Positions 59,278 to 64,000 of a stretch of DNA of 64,000 nucleotides are shown here, one piece after another. Position 1 is the stretch's first letter; each line of letters starts with the position of its first letter. The notes beneath the pieces were generated by a model. That model ran no database searches. It was given only the letters and a program-made list of their open reading frames with translations, and was not told the origin of the DNA. Source of the stretch: Vibrio profundi (lineage in GTDB: Bacteria > Pseudomonadota > Gammaproteobacteria > Enterobacterales > Vibrionaceae); the NCBI RefSeq assembly GCF_005281835.1, contig NZ_RZIS01000009.1, positions 124,001-188,000 of the forward strand. The letters run 5' to 3'. The position numbers and the translations under genes were made by a program.

Positions 59278-59609
59278 TGTCTGTTTTTCTCCACCTTGGT
59301 CCTAATAGTTCGACCGGTTGCTATACACTTTTGAGGCGCGCATCATAATCACCAAAAGTGTGAAATCAAAGCATTTTTTCTTGTTGAAAGATAAAAAATT
59401 TTACAGGTAAAAGTAAACATTCCTTACCATACTGTAATTAACGGGTTTGCTAGCTTGTTAAGTGGTTAATTATCAATCAAAAAGACGATAAAGCAAGGCT
59501 TGTTACAGAATCAGATTTTAGTTTGGATACGACATATGCGTATAATGAAGCCAAATTTTTATCAACAAGTTAGGTGGCTTCTAATTAGTAAGCAAACCTA
59601 GGAAGTAAT
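59278..59609. other. 332-bp divergent region upstream of potA
   Basis: Holds promoters for potA (leftward) and the membrane-protein gene (rightward). The only clear structure is the spaced inverted repeat at 59325-59361. No gene is seen. Confidence 0.4.
59325..59361. repeat. Spaced inverted repeat upstream of potA
   Basis: ACACTTTTG (59325-59333) and CAAAAGTGT (59353-59361) are 9-bp perfect arms separated by 19 bp. It may be a paired operator or a leader stem of the potA transcript. Confidence 0.4.
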
Positions 59610-60413
59610 ATGAATAACGATATTGAAAAAGATTTCAATTTGGGCGGAAACATTGAGCGCGCTTTGTCTGGCGATTATGAGCTAAAAGCAACGGCTGTAT
59701 TTCAAGAAGCTTGGAAGCATACTGTTAGCAATTTCTTATCTTTTTCGCCAGCAATCATCGCGTTACTGTTCGTTCAACTCGCCATTTTCTATATTGCGTT
59801 ACAACTGCAACTTGGCGACCCTGGCATCATTCTAGAGGCATTTAAGGATCCTGAATTATTTGGGCCTCATATCGTCGAGTCTATCTTTATTGCCAACTTC
59901 AGCTATGAAGTGGTGAGTGCTCCTATTTATGCCGGCATCAGCCTAATGGCAATGAGCCATGCGGCAGGACTTAAAACAAAGATCCGCCACATCGGTAAAG
60001 GTCTGCAGTTTACCGTCCCTGTAATTATGGCCACGATGTTCAGCTTAATGCTGCAAGGGCTATCAGGAATGCTATTACCATTCTTGTCTATGTACTTTTC
60101 TCTGGCGTTCAGTCATTCAATTCTTTTGATTTGTGAAAAACGTGTTCCACCAATGCAGTCGTTACTTCTTTCGCTACGAGCGGTAAACAAGAAAATTTTT
60201 GTTGTCGCAACAGTATATTTAGCTGTGATGCTGATGTTTATTGTTGCTGCAATGATGTATGGGATTGGTCTAATTTTCGTTTTACCTTTCTTCTTCCACG
60301 TAAAAGGTATTCTTTATCGCGAGATGTTTGGTATTAAATTGCAAATTGTTGCTTCAGAACGACCAAAAGACGACGATGACGAAGATAAAAACCCGCAGGT
60401 GTTTAATGCCTAA
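59610..60413 (+). CDS. Conserved inner-membrane protein, function unknown
   Basis: 267 aa with about six helices (FLSFSPAIIALLFVQLAIFYIA; FTVPVIMATMFSLMLQGLSG; VVATVYLAVMLMFIVAAMMYG) and an acidic tail ending DDDDEDKNPQVFNA. I do not recognise the family with certainty; the layout resembles YciC/DUF-type proteins. It overlaps the following glucosaminidase gene by 8 nt, suggesting a joint cell-envelope role. Confidence 0.75.
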   Translation: MNNDIEKDFNLGGNIERALSGDYELKATAVFQEAWKHTVSNFLSFSPAIIALLFVQLAIFYIALQLQLGDPGIILEAFKDPELFGPHIVESIFIANFSYEVVSAPIYAGISLMAMSHAAGLKTKIRHIGKGLQFTVPVIMATMFSLMLQGLSGMLLPFLSMYFSLAFSHSILLICEKRVPPMQSLLLSLRAVNKKIFVVATVYLAVMLMFIVAAMMYGIGLIFVLPFFFHVKGILYREMFGIKLQIVASERPKDDDDEDKNPQVFNA

Positions 60414-61248
60414 AAATGATCTAACTAAGGCAGGAGCTCGCATTCTCGCGATCTCCGCCTTTGGTGCACTTTCAGCCGTCGGACCATACCTCTATGAATC
60501 TGAAGAAAGGCGCCAAAAGAAACAAGTAGAAACTGAAACGGCTTCTGAGCAAGTTACGTCAACGCCACCAAAACTGCCAACCAGCACTCCAGATTTCTCC
60601 GCGATTAAAGATACAAAACAGAAAAAGCAAGCGTTCTTCGACTATTTGCGCCCTAGTATTACTATCGAAAACAACCGCATATTGAAAGAAAGGGCATTCC
60701 TAAATCGCTTGCTAGAAACTGAAGAAGCTTGGACATCGGAGCAAACGCTCTATGCTAAACGATTAGGAAAGCTATACAGTTTACCGCTACCTCAAAACAA
60801 GATTGATTCTGAGTGGATTCAAGAAATGCTTGCTCGAGTCAATATACTTCCTGAAGCACTCGTATTAACACAAGCTGCTAACGAATCAGCTTGGGGCACA
60901 TCTCGGTTTGCAACAGAAGCCAGTAACTTCTTCGGCCACTGGTGCTATACCAAAGGCTGTGGACTGGTTCCTTTACAACGAAATGAAGGAAGCACGCACG
61001 AAGTCGCGAAGTTTAAGTCCAGTCAAGAATCGGTCCACCGGTACTTCATGAACGTTAACCGCAACCGCGCTTATGTTGATTTACGTAACATCCGCTCAGA
61101 GTTAATGGCGAACAACGTAGATTTAACGACTCCTGAAACGGCAACTAAATTGAGCAACGGCTTATTAAAATATTCAGAAAGAGGTGTAGATTATGTCACT
61201 GATCTTCAAGCAATGATCAGACATAATTCGTCTTTCTGGGTCCAATAA
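60406..61248 (+). CDS. Glucosaminidase-domain protein (Bax-like)
   Basis: 280 aa. An N-terminal hydrophobic segment (ARILAISAFGALSAVGPYL) probably anchors it, then a Ser/Thr/Pro-rich linker, and a lysozyme-like glucosaminidase domain (LPEALVLTQAANESAWGTSR) with the likely catalytic Glu in ANESAWG, followed by ASNFFGHWCYTKGCGLV. E. coli Bax is the nearest named relative. ATG 60406 with AGG upstream was chosen over an out-of-family upstream frame; it overlaps the preceding membrane-protein gene. Confidence 0.85.
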   Translation: MPKNDLTKAGARILAISAFGALSAVGPYLYESEERRQKKQVETETASEQVTSTPPKLPTSTPDFSAIKDTKQKKQAFFDYLRPSITIENNRILKERAFLNRLLETEEAWTSEQTLYAKRLGKLYSLPLPQNKIDSEWIQEMLARVNILPEALVLTQAANESAWGTSRFATEASNFFGHWCYTKGCGLVPLQRNEGSTHEVAKFKSSQESVHRYFMNVNRNRAYVDLRNIRSELMANNVDLTTPETATKLSNGLLKYSERGVDYVTDLQAMIRHNSSFWVQ

Positions 61249-61267
61249 TTTAAATAGAAATCTAATA

Positions 61268-61921
61268 ATGAAAAAAACAACGCTAGCATTACTTACTATG
61301 CTTGGATTTACCTGTGCCTTGCCTGTCGCGGCTCAGGAATATATGTTCACCTATTCAAAGCTTTACACCCAATTAAAGAACAACGCGAAAGAAGGGCACG
61401 ATGACGTGAAAGTCGGCGTGTTTTTCGTTAATGCTGAGACTAAACAGATCTGTACCATCGAAAAAGCATGGATGGAAAAAGAAGAGCATTATGAAGAGTT
61501 CGTGATTCCAGACAACAATGAACTGCCTCTGCCAGTGGATAACAACCTTCGCTCAGCGAATCCACTAGTATTCGTCCAAACTCAAGCAGAAGGCCAATGT
61601 GACTACTCGCTGGTAGTAATGACGAAAAACAATCTAGAGGGTACGGTGACATACGAGCAAGTAGAAACCTTGCTACCACAAATGCAAGCAATGCTTGAAG
61701 ATCTAAGTGGTATGTTTTCAAGCTGGTTTACCCCCGACATTACCGGTGTAACGCTAGAATTTGCTAATCGACTGAATGGTCAAATTGAATTATCAAATGG
61801 CAAAGTTGTACCGATTGAACAAGGCAAAGCGCAGCTAACATTAGCTGAAATTGGGCAAGGAGGCTCTATGGTTCTACCAGAGCCGACACAACGAGTTTTA
61901 CCTTACATCTCTCCGCAATAA
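61268..61921 (+). CDS. DUF2987 family periplasmic protein
   Basis: 217 aa. Signal peptide (cleavage near AAQ-EYM), then YMFTYSKLYTQLKNNAKEGH and a beta-rich body ending TQRVLPYISPQ. It belongs to DUF2987, Vibrio/Shewanella proteins of unknown function. It lies 19 nt after the glucosaminidase gene and is followed by a terminator, so the three genes from 59610 probably form one operon. Confidence 0.8.
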   Translation: MKKTTLALLTMLGFTCALPVAAQEYMFTYSKLYTQLKNNAKEGHDDVKVGVFFVNAETKQICTIEKAWMEKEEHYEEFVIPDNNELPLPVDNNLRSANPLVFVQTQAEGQCDYSLVVMTKNNLEGTVTYEQVETLLPQMQAMLEDLSGMFSSWFTPDITGVTLEFANRLNGQIELSNGKVVPIEQGKAQLTLAEIGQGGSMVLPEPTQRVLPYISPQ

Positions 61922-61940
61922 ATAACTTGAGTTTTATTTT

Positions 61941-61968
61941 AATGGGTAGCATTTGCTACCCATTTTTG
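61941..61968 (+). terminator. Terminator after the DUF2987 gene
   Basis: Perfect 11-bp stem AATGGGTAGCA/TGCTACCCATT around TT, followed by TTTG. Confidence 0.88.
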
Positions 61969-62133
61969 TAAGTAACAACCAACACACTGCAGTGTTGCCC
62001 TATATCAAGTAATTACCAATCTTTATGTCAGCAGAAGGTTCCCACACCATTCAAAAAACCGTATAATCCGCGCCCTATAAAGAATCCATCTAGGAATCAA
62101 CCGTCGTTATTTTCGACAGTATGAGAAGTCGCA

Positions 62134-63027
62134 ATGAATCAAAAAGATACAAGAAAAGAAACACTTGAATTCAACAAACTCCAGAAGCGTCTTAGGAGAA
62201 ATGTTGGCAATGCTATTATCGATTACAACATGATCGAAGAAAATGATGTAGTAATGGCATGTATCAGTGGTGGTAAAGACTCATTTGCGATGCTAGATAT
62301 TCTACTTAAGCTTAAGCAAGCTGCGCCAATCAATTTCGATGTAGTAGCAGTAAACCTAGACCAGAAGCAACCAGGCTTCCCAGAGCATATCCTTCCAGAT
62401 TACTTTGAAACTCTGAATATTCCTTACTACATCGTAGACAAAGACACATATTCAGTAGTAAAAGAGAAAGTGCCAGAAGGTAAAACAACATGTGGCCTGT
62501 GCTCACGCCTACGACGCGGTACTTTATATTCGTTTGCTGAGAAAATTGGCGCTACGAAAATCGCTCTGGGCCACCACTTGGATGATATTGTGGAAACTAT
62601 GTTCCTAAACATGTTCCATGGCGCTCGCCTAAAAGCAATGCCACCAAAACTTCGCTCAGACGATGGCCGTAACGTGGTGATTCGCCCGCTGACTTACTGC
62701 CGTGAAGAAGACTTAATTAAATACGCAGAGCACAAAGAGTTTCCTATCATTCCTTGTAACCTATGTGGTTCACAAGAAAACTTACAGCGCCAATCAATCA
62801 AAGCAATGTTAATCGATTGGGATAAAAAGACTCCAGGCCGCGTAGAAAAGATCTTTAAGTCGATTCAAAACGTTAGCCCGAGTCAACTCGCTGATAGAGA
62901 GCTATTCGACTTTGTGAACTTACCGATTGATCGTGAAGGTAATAGGGAAGAGTACGAATTTACTGAAGCAACAGTATCTTCGACCAATATTGACGAATCG
63001 ATGTTCATCGATGTGACGAATATTTAA
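62134..63027 (+). CDS. ttcA: tRNA 2-thiocytidine(32) synthetase TtcA
   Basis: 297 aa. It thiolates C32 of tRNA using an iron-sulfur cluster and ATP. PP-loop SGGKDSFAML, the CxxC motifs CGLC and CNLC (cluster ligands) and LGHHLDDIVETMFLNMFHG are all present. The length is close to E. coli TtcA (311 aa). A single gene with its own terminator. Confidence 0.96.
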   Translation: MNQKDTRKETLEFNKLQKRLRRNVGNAIIDYNMIEENDVVMACISGGKDSFAMLDILLKLKQAAPINFDVVAVNLDQKQPGFPEHILPDYFETLNIPYYIVDKDTYSVVKEKVPEGKTTCGLCSRLRRGTLYSFAEKIGATKIALGHHLDDIVETMFLNMFHGARLKAMPPKLRSDDGRNVVIRPLTYCREEDLIKYAEHKEFPIIPCNLCGSQENLQRQSIKAMLIDWDKKTPGRVEKIFKSIQNVSPSQLADRELFDFVNLPIDREGNREEYEFTEATVSSTNIDESMFIDVTNI

Positions 63028-63044
63028 AACGCAGATTTAGAATA

Positions 63045-63073
63045 AAAAAACCAAGCTTAAGGCTTGGTTTTTT
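63045..63073. terminator. Bidirectional terminator after ttcA
   Basis: Stem AAAAAACCAAGC/GCTTGGTTTTTT with a 5-nt loop; T-rich on both strands, between convergent genes. Confidence 0.9.
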
Positions 63074-63116
63074 CTTTTTAGGATACGCTTGACACCGTTA
63101 AAGCTAGATTAACGAA

Positions 63117-64000
63117 CTACGCCACATGGTTAGGATCGAGCGGGCTAACATAGCCTTTCGGTTTGAGTGCTAGCACATCACAGTTAATCTTATCGATAAC
63201 ATGTTCTGCGGTGTTCCCAATAAAGACAGCAGAGAGCCCTGTACGTCCAGTAGTGCCCAAAATAACCATCGCTGCATTATGTTTTTGTACGGCTTCAGGA
63301 ATCACATCTTCCGGTAAGCCTTGCTCAACAATAGTCTGTTCTTCATCTACACCATGTTTTTGTCTTAACGCTTTCATTGACGTTAAATGGTGTCCGCGAA
63401 CGGCATCAGTGTACGAGGTTGGGTCAAACTCTGGAAGTTCAATCGTAATATTGGCAGGCGTAACAGGGTAGGCATTAACGATAAATGGCTTGGCATCGAG
63501 GCGACCAGAGATTTCTAACAAACGCTCTACCATAGTGTCGTTCAGTTCGACATGAGTGTCACTTTCTGAGCCTACATGAACGGAAGCCAAAATGTTAGCT
63601 TGTTCTGGCCAGTAGGCATTCTTAACCAACAGAACAGGGCATGGGCATTTTCTTAGTAAATGCCAATCCGTTGGAGTAAAGATGACGGATTCAAGCGTGT
63701 CATGTTTTCGCGTGCCTTTAATCAAAACATCATGCCCAGAGCCAAACACCTCAGCGATGATCGCTTCATAAGGGCGGTTATGCCAAACAACCTTCACCTC
63801 AAATTCAATAGAATCATCTATATAAGGCTCAGCTACCTTTTTCATCCACTGCTCACGCTGACCGATCACACCGCGCCGCATAGCATCGCGTTCATCAATG
63901 GAAAGCATGGAAGTCATTTCATAGGAAAAATCGTAAATAGACAGAAAGAAAGTCACTCGACTCTTAGATACACTTTTTTTTGCTAGCTGAATAGCACGTG
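63117..64000 (-). CDS. uspE: Universal stress protein E, 5' end beyond the window
   Basis: Tandem-Usp protein close to E. coli UspE (VVWHNRPYEAIIAEV; VIFTPTDWHLLRKCPCPVLLVK; C-terminal LGTTGRTGLSAVFIGNTAEH). The reading frame continues without a stop from 63956 to the window edge, encoding RAIQLAKKSVSKSR before VTFFLSIYDFSYEM. The GTG at 63956 is therefore not the true start, and roughly 30 N-terminal residues lie outside. Cytoplasmic stress protein; the exact role is unclear. Confidence 0.93.
   Translation of the reverse strand, partial: RAIQLAKKSVSKSRVTFFLSIYDFSYEMTSMLSIDERDAMRRGVIGQREQWMKKVAEPYIDDSIEFEVKVVWHNRPYEAIIAEVFGSGHDVLIKGTRKHDTLESVIFTPTDWHLLRKCPCPVLLVKNAYWPEQANILASVHVGSESDTHVELNDTMVERLLEISGRLDAKPFIVNAYPVTPANITIELPEFDPTSYTDAVRGHHLTSMKALRQKHGVDEEQTIVEQGLPEDVIPEAVQKHNAAMVILGTTGRTGLSAVFIGNTAEHVIDKINCDVLALKPKGYVSPLDPNHVA

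Noticed and set aside
63954..63956. GTG at 63956 as the start of UspE
   Set aside because: The frame stays open to the window edge and the upstream residues fit UspE, so the gene is cut by the window, not short.
1..64000. tRNA/rRNA genes, CRISPR array, insertion sequences, prophage or integron
   Set aside because: No transposase, integrase, phage or tandem-repeat signatures were found by reading; tRNA genes were judged by eye only, so a single missed tRNA is possible.

Overview
This 64 kb window comes from a Vibrio-type gammaproteobacterial chromosome. The support is its gene content and order: the start of a symbiosis-polysaccharide (syp) cluster, a NorM very close to my memory of V. cholerae NorM, Vibrio-typical small families (DUF3802, DUF2960, DUF2987), NagK, TtcA, UspE, and a formate dehydrogenase cluster with DUF3305/DUF3306/FdhD. 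I saw no rRNA, tRNA, CRISPR array, insertion sequence or prophage. Coding density is high, and almost every convergent gene pair shares a clear hairpin terminator.

Layout. 0-1.5 kb: sypA, sypB and the first codons of sypC (minus strand) behind a sigma-54 promoter with two upstream SypG-like boxes. 1.5-13.9 kb: housekeeping and signalling genes (periplasmic DNA ligase, NorM, riboflavin synthase, fructosamine kinase-like protein, a receiver-CheC protein with a diguanylate cyclase, NlpC/P60 lipoprotein, chemoreceptor, sterol desaturase-like protein, TapT, NagK). 14.3-18.9 kb: a minus-strand operon tupA-tupB-tupC-mobA-mobB::moeA (tungstate uptake and Mo/W-cofactor completion) from a near-consensus sigma-54 promoter. 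19.2-22.7 kb: a divergent sigma-54 response regulator and its sensor kinase. 22.8-33.8 kb: LysR regulator, an MscS channel with an unusual membrane ATPase, YbiT, an HBM-type chemoreceptor, and a GDPD/phosphoethanolamine-transferase pair. 33.9-36.0 kb: fdhD, DUF3305, DUF3306. 36.2-42.8 kb: a minus-strand block of a metallo-beta-lactamase-fold protein, a small cysteine-containing precursor peptide, a DUF692/MNIO enzyme, its DUF2063 partner, a DoxX protein, then cydA-cydB-cydX. 43.2-50.7 kb: the formate dehydrogenase operon. 51-64 kb: amtB with NtrC and sigma-54 sites, cobB, a GGDEF protein, potABC with two potD paralogs separated by terminators, a glucosaminidase, ttcA and a window-truncated uspE.

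Two systems stand out. (1) A likely sigma-54 regulon for formate oxidation. The local kinase/regulator pair, the tungstate/cofactor operon and the formate dehydrogenase operon share a palindrome of the form TNRGACA-N3-TGTCNCA, placed about 100 bp upstream of -24/-12 promoters. DUF3305/DUF3306 also has a -24/-12 promoter. (2) A five-gene MNIO RiPP operon of the bufferin/HvfABC type, with each gene overlapping the next. It encodes an exported 104-aa peptide with four Gly-flanked cysteines and a first gene for a secreted metallo-hydrolase, and it leads without a visible terminator into a cytochrome bd oxidase. It sits between the accessory and structural halves of the formate dehydrogenase locus, and related palindrome arrays lie on both sides of it. 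Functions are inferred from motifs and context; no searches were run.
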